From assembly GCA_035629175.1 (NCBI GenBank), contig DASPIL010000046.1:1-64000 (forward strand): a stretch of 64,000 nucleotides of DNA, given 5' to 3'. The notes beneath the pieces are model-generated. The model was not told where the DNA came from and made no database searches. It saw only the letters and a program-made list of their open reading frames with translations. Both the position numbers and the translations under genes were made by a program. Shown here in pieces: positions 33,546-41,662 of the stretch. This DNA comes from Verrucomicrobiia bacterium. Lineage in GTDB: Bacteria > Verrucomicrobiota > Verrucomicrobiia > Limisphaerales > DASXHY01. Every line of letters starts with the position of its first letter. Position 1 is the stretch's first letter.

Positions 33546-35981
33546 TCACTCCCCCTGCTCCTCGACGGCGGTCTCCCCTGCGGTGCCTTCCGTTACTTCC
33601 GCATGCCGCCGCACCTGCACGTTCGTGAAGCGAATGGTTTCCTCGGCGCCCTCGTTGTAAGCACCAAATCCGAGCATGCTTTCCTCGGGCAAAATGCTCG
33701 AGAACGACGGAGAACTCGCGCGGCGGAAGATCTCCGTGCCGTTGATCGCGCCCACAGCCCGCCCGTTGTCGAAGCGCAATTCGAGCGAATTTTTGCCCTC
33801 GTTAAGCACGACCCGGCGGCGAGTCTGGGTCTTCGTAAACGCGGGGGACAGATAGACAGCGGCATTCGAACCCCGCTTTCGCACCCGGCACGAATACCAG
33901 CTTTGCGCCGACCCCGGATCGGGGATGCCCAGGACAAGGCCAGCCTGGAAATCACCCGTCGCGGAACTCACCACCTCGAAATCAAAGCGCATCGTGAAAA
34001 CCGGTCCCACCCGCGCCCTTGAATAAAGGAGATATCCATCCGCACCGGAACGTGCCTCAAAGGAACCTTCATTGAGCGGCCGAACTTCACCATGCACGAC
34101 GTTCCATAGCGGATCGGCGGCACTGGATGGCGCAAAACTGACCCAGTTTCCGGTGGCCAATTGCTGTTCCACTTTGAGCGATTCAATTCGGAGTTGAACA
34201 AATCGGCGCGCTCTCTCATCAGCAATTTCACCCGCCAACAATTTTTCGTATGCGTGCAGCGCGGCCTCGACACTGCCCGCGCGGCGAAGCGCCTCCGCCC
34301 GATCGGCTTCCTCGGCAAGAGCGCTCGTTCGCAGGGCAATTTCCCCTGGCAACAAGGTCAGATCCCGGCTCCAGCCACTGAGCGTCGCAGGCTTCAATTC
34401 CCAGTTCAGTTCCGTCAACTGCGTGCGGGCCACGTCATAGCGCCCTGCGAGGGACGCAACCACAGTGTAAGCGCTGCGCCATCCGCGAAGCTCCTTCGTG
34501 TTCGCATGATGGCCGATGTATCCATTGTACATTTGCTCAAGCGAGGGCCAGATATCGTCCCGCCCATAGATGTGTTCGCCGCGCGGAACTTCGAGCTCCG
34601 CTTCGATGTCATGGACACAGTCCAGAAACATGCGCGGAGCATCGCTGTCGAATCTTCCCGAATTGATGGCTGTCACGCCCAGTTCCTGCAACGCTTCGAG
34701 GCTTCCATGCCAGCGCGGCCGCAGTCCCCATCGCATGTTCGACCAGGCATCGGGATGATCCACCTGCCCCGCGACAGCACGATCAAACCACGTCCGCATC
34801 TCTTCAATTCCCGAATCACCCATGGTCACGTAAACCATCCGCCCGGGAGCAAGCGCCCAATCGGGTTTCAACTTCCACGCCTCGGTGAACTGCGCGCGCG
34901 CTCGGGACAGATGCTCACCAAATGCTGCCCAGCCCTCGGCAGTCACACTGCTGGCATAACCGCCGCCGCGGGCGCGCCACGCCGCGCGCGTTTCGTGCTC
35001 TCCCTCCAACACATGGGCGAGCCAAGGAAACTTCGATGCGGCCGCGCGCGTGATCTCGACGATCGTTCCGCTGTGCCGCCTGAATAGCGTGGTCGCATTG
35101 CCTTCGATGAGCATGTCCGCGATGGCCGGCTGGTCGCCGGGCACGAAACTTCCATCCGCAAGCGCCTCCTGGTAATGCCGAATGGCCCCGTTCTCCAACG
35201 GAACGTAAACCTGGGAACCCGCACCCAGCAGTCGTGCCAGCGTGATCGTCGCATAGAACTTCGGATACGCCCGATGCCTGGATTTTTCGAAACCTGTCAC
35301 GGCTCGCTGGAGTAATTCCCGGTGTTCAGTGCGATCCACCGTGTTCAAAGCCATGATCGCCAGAACAAGCGGATCAGTGCAGCGCGGGTCGCCGCGCAGT
35401 TCGTGCAAAAGGCGGCGGAGCGCATGGTCGTTCTCCCGGTCTCCATACTGCACGGCGAGCCATTCGTTCAGAAACTCCCGAACCTTCGAGTCAATTTCTG
35501 GAACTCGCGCGCCGCGTTCCTCGTAACCCTGAACGTATTGCCGATATCGAAATGCGCGTGCCTCCCGCTGGACGTCGCTCTGAGTCAGCGCGTTCGTGGA
35601 AACTGGAATTGGCTGTTGTGCAAGTCGGACCGCATCTGCATCTGATCCCCCGCCGTTGCGCACATCACGGACGAAGTCCATCACGTTCCGAGAAACCCAG
35701 ACGACCTCCACAAATCCTATGACGAGAACCACTGCCACGATGGTTCCTATGACTTTCGATCGTTTTGACGCTCCTGCTGCGCGGGGGATGGGCGGCGGAA
35801 TGACCCGTGGTGCCGTGGCTCCTTCCTTGGAGAGGACAACGTCGATCGGCTCCCAATCCGCCATGCCCTCGCGCCATAAGAGCGCGGTCTCATCCAGCTC
35901 GCCGGAAGCGCGCCGCTGACGCAACAACTCAAGCGTCGTGGCTTCAACAGGCCGTCCCTCCCGGTACAGATTGAAATTCAT
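33546..35981 (-). CDS. GYF-domain, single-TM protein with tetratricopeptide-like body and C-terminal LamG-like domain
   Basis: The protein has 811 residues. The first ~50 residues form a GYF_2 domain (YREGRPVEATTLELLRQRR, ALLWREGMADWEPI), a proline-rich-peptide binder that should be cytosolic. A transmembrane helix follows at ~73-95 (VIGTIVAVVLVIGFVEVVWV). The outer part is a ~500-residue helical, TPR-like region with many Trp and Arg. A beta-rich C-terminus follows (YLLYSRARVGPVFTMRFDFE ... INGTEIFRR ... MLGFGAYNEGAE), like a concanavalin/DUF1080-type domain. It may link cytoplasmic proline-rich partners to an envelope ligand. I do not recognise a specific function. Confidence 0.75.
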   Translation of the reverse strand: MNFNLYREGRPVEATTLELLRQRRASGELDETALLWREGMADWEPIDVVLSKEGATAPRVIPPPIPRAAGASKRSKVIGTIVAVVLVIGFVEVVWVSRNVMDFVRDVRNGGGSDADAVRLAQQPIPVSTNALTQSDVQREARAFRYRQYVQGYEERGARVPEIDSKVREFLNEWLAVQYGDRENDHALRRLLHELRGDPRCTDPLVLAIMALNTVDRTEHRELLQRAVTGFEKSRHRAYPKFYATITLARLLGAGSQVYVPLENGAIRHYQEALADGSFVPGDQPAIADMLIEGNATTLFRRHSGTIVEITRAAASKFPWLAHVLEGEHETRAAWRARGGGYASSVTAEGWAAFGEHLSRARAQFTEAWKLKPDWALAPGRMVYVTMGDSGIEEMRTWFDRAVAGQVDHPDAWSNMRWGLRPRWHGSLEALQELGVTAINSGRFDSDAPRMFLDCVHDIEAELEVPRGEHIYGRDDIWPSLEQMYNGYIGHHANTKELRGWRSAYTVVASLAGRYDVARTQLTELNWELKPATLSGWSRDLTLLPGEIALRTSALAEEADRAEALRRAGSVEAALHAYEKLLAGEIADERARRFVQLRIESLKVEQQLATGNWVSFAPSSAADPLWNVVHGEVRPLNEGSFEARSGADGYLLYSRARVGPVFTMRFDFEVVSSATGDFQAGLVLGIPDPGSAQSWYSCRVRKRGSNAAVYLSPAFTKTQTRRRVVLNEGKNSLELRFDNGRAVGAINGTEIFRRASSPSFSSILPEESMLGFGAYNEGAEETIRFTNVQVRRHAEVTEGTAGETAVEEQGE

Positions 35982-36060
35982 AAATGGGTGTCACAGAGCT
36001 TAGCCGTGCACGCATCAACAGCAAGCTGGCAGTGTGTTCTGCTGCCGGGCGTGTATGACC

Positions 36061-36108
36061 TCCAGCCGGCGTGGAAACGCAGCGATATAGTCCCGACTCG
36101 TCGGGATA
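36061..36108 (-). repeat. Dispersed palindrome-headed repeat copy
   Basis: Read on the minus strand, the block starts with the palindrome TCCCGACGAGTCGGGA and continues CTATATCGC...TTCCACGCCGGC. It aligns, with roughly three quarters of positions identical by eye, to 18174-18221 on the plus strand. It lies in the 218-nt gap between the GYF protein and bioF. Confidence 0.55.
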
Positions 36109-36199
36109 CACCTGTTGCGCCACGCTCGAATCGAATTCCGTTTCCAATTTGCCGCCGACGGCTCATTCGCCTTACTGTCAACGCGAAGACAGGATCAAT

Positions 36200-37387
36200 G
36201 TGAACCGCTTTGATGCCGAATTGCAGAACCGTCTCGGTGCGCTTCGCGAACAGAATATGTATCGCGAACTCCGGCGCATCGATTCACCCCAATCCACCCG
36301 CCTCCTCATCGAGGGGAAGTCGTTCCTTAACTTTTCGTCTAACGATTACCTTGGCCTGGCGAATGATCCCATGCTGCAGCACGCGGCCATGGAATGCCTT
36401 CGAAGTTTTGGTTGTGGCTCGGGCGCATCGCGGCTCGTCTGCGGGTCTCTCGCGCCGTTTCATGAACTGGAAGCCGAACTCGCAGCTTTCAAAAGCACCG
36501 AGGCGGCGCTTTCTTTTCCCAGCGGCTTTGCAGCTGCCATAGGAACGATCCCGGCCATCATTGGCAGGGACGACATCGTGATCCTGGATAAGCTCGTTCA
36601 CGCTTCGATCGTTGATGCCGCGCGGCTCTCAGGTGCGAAGCTGCGCGTGTTTGCACACAACGATCTCGATGATCTCGAAAACAAACTGCGGTGGGCAGCG
36701 CCGCAGTCTGCGTCCGCTCCGCGTTCCGTCCTTGTCGTGACGGAAAGCATTTTCAGCATGGATGGTGATCGGGCGCCGCTGAAGGAAATCGTCGCGCTCA
36801 AGGAGAAGCATGGCGCATGGCTCATGGTGGATGAGGCGCACGCAACGGGAATTCACGGACGCCAGGGCCGCGGCGTCGCGGACGAACTCGGTGTGAGCGA
36901 TCATGTCGAAATCCAAATGGGCACACTGGGCAAGGCGCTGGGCGCAAGCGGCGGCTACATCTGCGGCAGCCGAGGCCTGATTGAAACCCTGATAAACCGT
37001 GCCCGCAGTTTCGTCTTCAGCACGGCTCCCCTGCCCGCGGCTGCCGCCGCTGCATCGGCCGGCCTCAGCATCATTCAATCAGCGCGCGGAGATCGCCTGC
37101 GCCAGACCTTGCAACAGCGCGTCTCAGAACTGAACACCGCGGTGTCGAAATCGACGTGCGACGGTGGTGCGATCGTTCCAATCATGATCGGGGACGAACG
37201 GACAGCGCAGGCAGCTGCGGATGCATTGCGCCAGCACGGCATTTACGTGCCTGCGATTCGCTTTCCGACCGTCGCTCGCGGAGCGGCGCGATTGCGCGTC
37301 ACCGTGACCGCGTCCCACACCGCGGAGGACATCAATATCCTGGTCGCCGCGCTCCGTGACATCTCGCAAAATCCCGCCGTCGCATAA
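36200..37387 (+). CDS. bioF: 8-amino-7-oxononanoate synthase
   Basis: The 395-residue PLP enzyme condenses pimeloyl-ACP/CoA with alanine in biotin synthesis. Motifs are FLNFSSNDYLGLAND, GSGASRLVCGS, the His in LDKLVHASIVDAA, DEAHATGIHGRQGRG and the Schiff-base lysine K245 in TLGKALGASGG. A GTG at 36200 is preferred: an AGGA lies 6-9 bases upstream and it gives a family-typical N-terminus. The longer frame from 36071 reads through a dispersed repeat. bioA starts 5 nt after the stop, so this is the biotin-pathway BioF, whereas the paralogue at 8415 is more divergent. Confidence 0.95.
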   Translation: MNRFDAELQNRLGALREQNMYRELRRIDSPQSTRLLIEGKSFLNFSSNDYLGLANDPMLQHAAMECLRSFGCGSGASRLVCGSLAPFHELEAELAAFKSTEAALSFPSGFAAAIGTIPAIIGRDDIVILDKLVHASIVDAARLSGAKLRVFAHNDLDDLENKLRWAAPQSASAPRSVLVVTESIFSMDGDRAPLKEIVALKEKHGAWLMVDEAHATGIHGRQGRGVADELGVSDHVEIQMGTLGKALGASGGYICGSRGLIETLINRARSFVFSTAPLPAAAAAASAGLSIIQSARGDRLRQTLQQRVSELNTAVSKSTCDGGAIVPIMIGDERTAQAAADALRQHGIYVPAIRFPTVARGAARLRVTVTASHTAEDINILVAALRDISQNPAVA

Positions 37388-37391
37388 CGCC

Positions 37392-38855
37392 ATGCATCCT
37401 CTCGCTCAACTGGATCAACGTTATGTCTGGCATCCCTTCACGCAGATGCGCGATTGGCTCAGGCAGGAACCCATCGTCATAGTGGATGGCCGGGGCGCGG
37501 TTCTGCGCGACGTGAAGAGCAAGGAATACCTCGATGCCAATTCGTCCATATGGACGAACCTTCACGGCCATCAGCATCCACGAATCAACGCAGCCATTCG
37601 CCGCCAGCTCGGCAGGATTGCGCACAGTTCAGCCCTCGGCCTCGCCAATGAACCCGCCAGCCTGCTCGCGAAGCAACTCGTTCGCGTCGCGAATCCACGG
37701 GGAATCGGCGAAACCAAACTTGAAAAGGTGTTCTTCAGCGACGACGGCTCCACTGCATTGGAAGTCGCGTTGAAACTGGCCTACGAATTCACAAAACGCA
37801 CCCGCGGCAGGAAACGGGAGCCGCGCTTCCTGTCACTTGCTGGAGCGTACCACGGCGATACTGTCGGCGCTGTGTCGCTGGGTCATAGCGATCTCTTTCA
37901 CAAGGCTTATTCCGGCCTCCTGTTCAAGACGGACAAAATTCCGGCGCCCTATTGTTATCGCTGTCCGTTCAATCGCGCCAAGCCGCAGCGCGCCGACGCG
38001 CGAATGTACCGAAACTGCCGCCATGAATGCGTCAGCCTCGCCGCCCGCGCGTTTCGAGCCCAGGCCAGGCGCGGCAATTCGTACGCGGCGTTTGTTTTCG
38101 AACCCTTGATGCAGGGGGCTGCAGGAATGATCGCTCAGCCAGAGGATTGGCTCCGGGACGTTTCGGCGATTGCCCGGGATCATGGAACGCTCCTGATTGC
38201 GGACGAAGTCATGACCGGATTTGGCCGCACTGGGTTTGGCGCACCGCTTTCGTCATCCACACGTTCACCACAACCGAGCAACCAGACGCCTGCGCAGGTT
38301 TCCCTATTTGCGTCGCATCACGAAGACGTTCAGCCGGATTTCCTTTGTGTTGCCAAAGGTCTTACGGGCGGTTATTTGCCAATGGCGGCAACGCTCACGA
38401 CCCGCGGCGTGTTTGATGCGTTCCTTGGCGAATACGAGGAATTCAAAACCTTTTTTCATGGCCACAGTTTCACGGCCAATCAGCTTGGAGCAGCAGCATC
38501 ACTCGCGAGCCTGGGTTTGCTGAATGGGGCAGCCAGCCTGGGGGCGCGCCAAATTCTGCAAGCAACGCTGCGCAATGAGTTGGAGAATTTGTGGCAAATC
38601 CCGCAAGTCGGCGATATTCGGCAGGCCGGGTTGGTTGCCGGCATTGAACTGGTTCGCGACTGGCGCACCCGCGAGCCGTTCGCGTTGAAGGAACGGGCAG
38701 GCATCCGCGTGTGCGAAGCCATGGCGCGCCGCGGCGTTCTCACACGCCCCGTCGGCAATGTGCTTGTGCTCATGCCTCCCTACTGCACCACACCACGACA
38801 GGTGCGAAAAATCACAACTGCAATTCACGATGCGTGCGCTGAAGTGTTTCGATAA
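37392..38855 (+). CDS. bioA: Adenosylmethionine-8-amino-7-oxononanoate aminotransferase
   Basis: The 487-residue class III aminotransferase uses S-adenosylmethionine as amino donor to make 7,8-diaminononanoate. The N-terminus VWHPFTQMRDW is diagnostic of BioA. The PLP lysine is K322 in CVAKGLTGGYLPM and the cofactor aspartate is in LLIADEVMTGFGRTG. Compared with usual BioA (~430 residues), it carries an extra Ser/Pro/Gln-rich stretch after GFGRTGFGAP (about SSSTRSPQPSNQTPAQ) and a Cys-rich loop near residues 194-220 (CYRCPFN...CRHEC). Its end overlaps the next gene by 26 nt. Confidence 0.94.
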   Translation: MHPLAQLDQRYVWHPFTQMRDWLRQEPIVIVDGRGAVLRDVKSKEYLDANSSIWTNLHGHQHPRINAAIRRQLGRIAHSSALGLANEPASLLAKQLVRVANPRGIGETKLEKVFFSDDGSTALEVALKLAYEFTKRTRGRKREPRFLSLAGAYHGDTVGAVSLGHSDLFHKAYSGLLFKTDKIPAPYCYRCPFNRAKPQRADARMYRNCRHECVSLAARAFRAQARRGNSYAAFVFEPLMQGAAGMIAQPEDWLRDVSAIARDHGTLLIADEVMTGFGRTGFGAPLSSSTRSPQPSNQTPAQVSLFASHHEDVQPDFLCVAKGLTGGYLPMAATLTTRGVFDAFLGEYEEFKTFFHGHSFTANQLGAAASLASLGLLNGAASLGARQILQATLRNELENLWQIPQVGDIRQAGLVAGIELVRDWRTREPFALKERAGIRVCEAMARRGVLTRPVGNVLVLMPPYCTTPRQVRKITTAIHDACAEVFR

Positions 38856-40554
38856 GGCCTGGCGGATTGGAATTGCCGCGTTTGGCCTGCTGCTCTCGCT
38901 TCACTGCGGCGCCGCCGACCCAGCATCGACGTCAGCCATCGAACAGCTGGACTTTGTGCGGCGATTGAATGCGTTGCTGAAACTGGATCCCGAAACTCAC
39001 CCCGGCCAAATCTCAGACTCGGCCGCGTCGCTGGCGAGCGACGCACGAGTGGCAGTCCGCATCTACAAGACGGAACGCCGCAGCCGTGAGATCGACTTTA
39101 ACGAGGCCAGCCGCGAGGAGTTGAAGAAGCACTTTCATGGTCCTCCGGATCTTCCCGCGTCACGCGAGATACGCGCGCTCGAACACATCGCGCGAACAGC
39201 AAAAAGCCTTGAACCATTGGCCGCTGCAGATCGCGAGATTCTCATACTACAATTGCGGGAAATGATGGCGGGGATGGTGAACAATCGCCGCTCGCCCATA
39301 CCCGCGAGCGTGGGTGTGCTCACGCCCTGGAAATTGTGGTGGAGCGCGCGCGATCGCTCGATTGGTCACGGCAGCACGCCGGCAAGAAATCTCATGATCC
39401 TCGATACAGAGCGAATTTTATCAGCAGATCTCAGCCTCTGCGATCCCAAGCCGTCCGACTTTTGGCAACGGCCGGATTCCATTTCGGATCAGGACCTCAA
39501 TGCCGGGTTCGGAAGGAAAACGGCCCCGGCGTTCTCCGACGCCATTTGGGAATATGAGTCGCCGAAGACAAGCTCTGGAACGCGGCCAGGATTCAATGTG
39601 CGGAGTGGCGGCGTGGAGCTGAAGGTCAAGCTGGCCGACGTGAATTCCGAACCGTTCACAGCCCGCATCTTTCACGCGCTCGGCTACCATGTCGATCCCA
39701 CGGATTACGCTCCTGCGATAAAGGTGCGTTACACCCGCAGGATCTTTCGGGAGTTCAACCTGCGCAAGCCGCTCGCATTGCCGTTGCGACCCGTGTGGGT
39801 TCCAGTTGGCTCGCTTCAATTGCAACCGGAATACGACCCGTTCGACTTTGTCGACCACGCTGTTCTAAAGGACGGAATGAAGCTGAGCGGTGCGGATTTG
39901 AAAACGCGGCTGCTGGTCAATCCCTCGCGCGGACGCGCTGCCGACGATCCTGAAAATTATCGGGAGGAGTTCGAACGCACAATCGATTATGTGGTTACCG
40001 GTCCCGCAAATATTCAGCTCGAAGAGAGCGCTGGCGACGCGATTGGAAGCTGGGATTTTGACGGGCTTGGTCATGAGCATCGCCGCGAGCTGCGTGGCGC
40101 TGGGTTGCTGGCCGCATGGCTTGGCTGGTTTGACTCGCGCTTCGACAACACGCGACTCCGCATCGTTGAAGTCGAGGGCAGGCCCGAGCTGCGGTTTTTC
40201 TTCACCGATCTCGGGGCGGGAATGGGAAGCGGCACAGGATGGCTCGTGCGGCATGGGGAAAATCCTAAAGCAATGGAAAGCGAATTCACCTCGCCCAGAA
40301 TTGTCCGCGGCCCCGGCCGCATGACAACGCCGTTTCGAGTGCATCACTTCCAAACAATCGTGCCCACTGCTGCGTTCCAGCAGATGACCTTCGACGATGC
40401 GCGCTGGATGGCGCGAATGATAGCGCAGCTGACGCCGGAACAAATTCGCACTGCCCTCCAAGCGTCTGGGTACGGCATCGAAGCCGTGGAGCTGTACCTG
40501 GAGAAACTGCTGAGCCGCAGGTCCAAAATGCTCAGGGATCTTGAATTGGAATAA
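38830..40554 (+). CDS. Exported protein of unknown function with kinase-like motifs
   Basis: The protein has 574 residues with an N-terminal signal peptide (IGIAAFGLLLSLHCGAA). I do not recognise a named family. The C-terminal half has an order of motifs seen in protein-kinase-fold enzymes (HipA/PIK/CotH-like). A helix FTARIFHALGYHVDPTDY is followed by WLGWFDSRFDNTRL, with D435 and N440 at the D-x4-N spacing, and then FFTDLGAGMG, with D460-L-G resembling DFG. That would make it an exported kinase-like protein, an inference only. The ATG at 38830 lies inside bioA, 26 nt before its stop, suggesting coupled translation. An alternative is a lytic or binding domain of a Verrucomicrobia-specific family. 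Confidence 0.7.
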   Translation: MRALKCFDKAWRIGIAAFGLLLSLHCGAADPASTSAIEQLDFVRRLNALLKLDPETHPGQISDSAASLASDARVAVRIYKTERRSREIDFNEASREELKKHFHGPPDLPASREIRALEHIARTAKSLEPLAAADREILILQLREMMAGMVNNRRSPIPASVGVLTPWKLWWSARDRSIGHGSTPARNLMILDTERILSADLSLCDPKPSDFWQRPDSISDQDLNAGFGRKTAPAFSDAIWEYESPKTSSGTRPGFNVRSGGVELKVKLADVNSEPFTARIFHALGYHVDPTDYAPAIKVRYTRRIFREFNLRKPLALPLRPVWVPVGSLQLQPEYDPFDFVDHAVLKDGMKLSGADLKTRLLVNPSRGRAADDPENYREEFERTIDYVVTGPANIQLEESAGDAIGSWDFDGLGHEHRRELRGAGLLAAWLGWFDSRFDNTRLRIVEVEGRPELRFFFTDLGAGMGSGTGWLVRHGENPKAMESEFTSPRIVRGPGRMTTPFRVHHFQTIVPTAAFQQMTFDDARWMARMIAQLTPEQIRTALQASGYGIEAVELYLEKLLSRRSKMLRDLELE

Positions 40555-40621
40555 GCTGCAATCTGCGGACTTGTTCGCGAAACTGGAGACGGTTCAGGTT
40601 GGGACACCTGCGCTGCGCGAG

Positions 40622-41380
40622 TTACTTTACGAGTTCCGCGAGCTTCGGTTCGATCGCCTGCGCCCAAATCTCGTAACCGCGCTCCGACAGATGCAGGAAG
40701 TCAGGCATCACGTCGCGCGAGATCGAACCGTCGTCCTGGACGAGTTCTGAGCCGAAATCGAGATAGAACACGTTCTTATCGTCGGCCACCCGGGCGAGCG
40801 CCTGGTTCACCTGGAGAATCTTGCCGCGCTGGGGGGTGAACTTCTCTCCGCGCGGGAAAATTCCGAGCACCAGGATTTTCGTGTCAGGCATGCGGTCCCG
40901 CATCTGTTTCACAATCGTCTGCACGCCTTCAAGGATTTCGCCTTCCGTATTGTCTTCGCGATTCGAGTTGTTGGTTCCAATCATCAACACCGCGGCCTTC
41001 GGCTTGACTCCGTCGAGCTGGCCATTTTCAAAGCGCCAGAGCACATGCTGCGTGCGGTCCCCGCCCACTCCAAAGTTCAGGCATTTGCGCGAGCCGTAAT
41101 ACTTGTTCCAAACATTGCGTCCGGCGTTCTCCCATCCGTGGGTTATGGAATCGCCAATGAAAACGATGTCACAGGCGCCCTGATTATCCTTGGCACGTTG
41201 AAGGACCACGGTTGTCCTGGCGCGGGCGCCCTGGTCCGGCCGCTGGACGGGCACGATGGCAGTGTTGGTGCGAGTGGCCGAGGCCGCGGCGTTGTCCGTG
41301 GAAGGAGTCGCAACCGTCTGTCCGTTCGAAGCGGTCAGCGCCGCAATCGTGAGAAGAAGGAACAAAGCGTATTTTTTCAT
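40622..41380 (-). CDS. Exported SGNH/GDSL hydrolase (PAF-acetylhydrolase-like)
   Basis: The 252-residue esterase has a signal peptide (MKKYALFLLLTIAALTASNG) and the four SGNH blocks. Block I is FIGDSITHGW with S78, block II is NFGVGGDRTQHVLWR, block III is GTNNSN, and block V is DFLHLS with D227 and H230. The family hydrolyses ester bonds of lipids, acetylated sugars or peptidoglycan; similarity to the platelet-activating-factor acetylhydrolase gamma type is clear from GGDRTQHVLWRFENGQ. The natural substrate is unknown. It converges on the exported protein at 38830. Confidence 0.92.
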   Translation of the reverse strand: MKKYALFLLLTIAALTASNGQTVATPSTDNAAASATRTNTAIVPVQRPDQGARARTTVVLQRAKDNQGACDIVFIGDSITHGWENAGRNVWNKYYGSRKCLNFGVGGDRTQHVLWRFENGQLDGVKPKAAVLMIGTNNSNREDNTEGEILEGVQTIVKQMRDRMPDTKILVLGIFPRGEKFTPQRGKILQVNQALARVADDKNVFYLDFGSELVQDDGSISRDVMPDFLHLSERGYEIWAQAIEPKLAELVK

Positions 41381-41473
41381 AGCGGAACGCAGCCTGCGCC
41401 GATTGCAGCTGCGATGTCAATCCGCCGAAGTCGGGCTGCCTGAGCGCCGCTGGAACCAACGCGAGCGTGGGGA

Positions 41474-41504
41474 AAAACAAAGGACCAGGTTTCCCCGGTC
41501 CTTT
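41474..41504 (-). terminator. Rho-independent terminator
   Basis: On the minus strand an 8-bp stem AAAGGACC/GGTCCTTT with a 10-base loop is followed by GTTTTTCC. It lies 159 bases beyond the stop of the large CsgG/EF-hand gene and upstream of the SGNH gene, so it should insulate the two. Confidence 0.65.
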
Positions 41505-41662
41505 GCGAAGTGAACAGATATCAAATCAGACACAAATCAGCGGCGCAGTCCGGCGCGACCGGGCAACCCAGCCCCAGGAGCATTGAGGTCGATCCTGCGT
41601 CCGGAACGCTGGCGTTAAACCATGCCGACGCGGCAAATCCGCACGATTACGGGCCTCGAATT

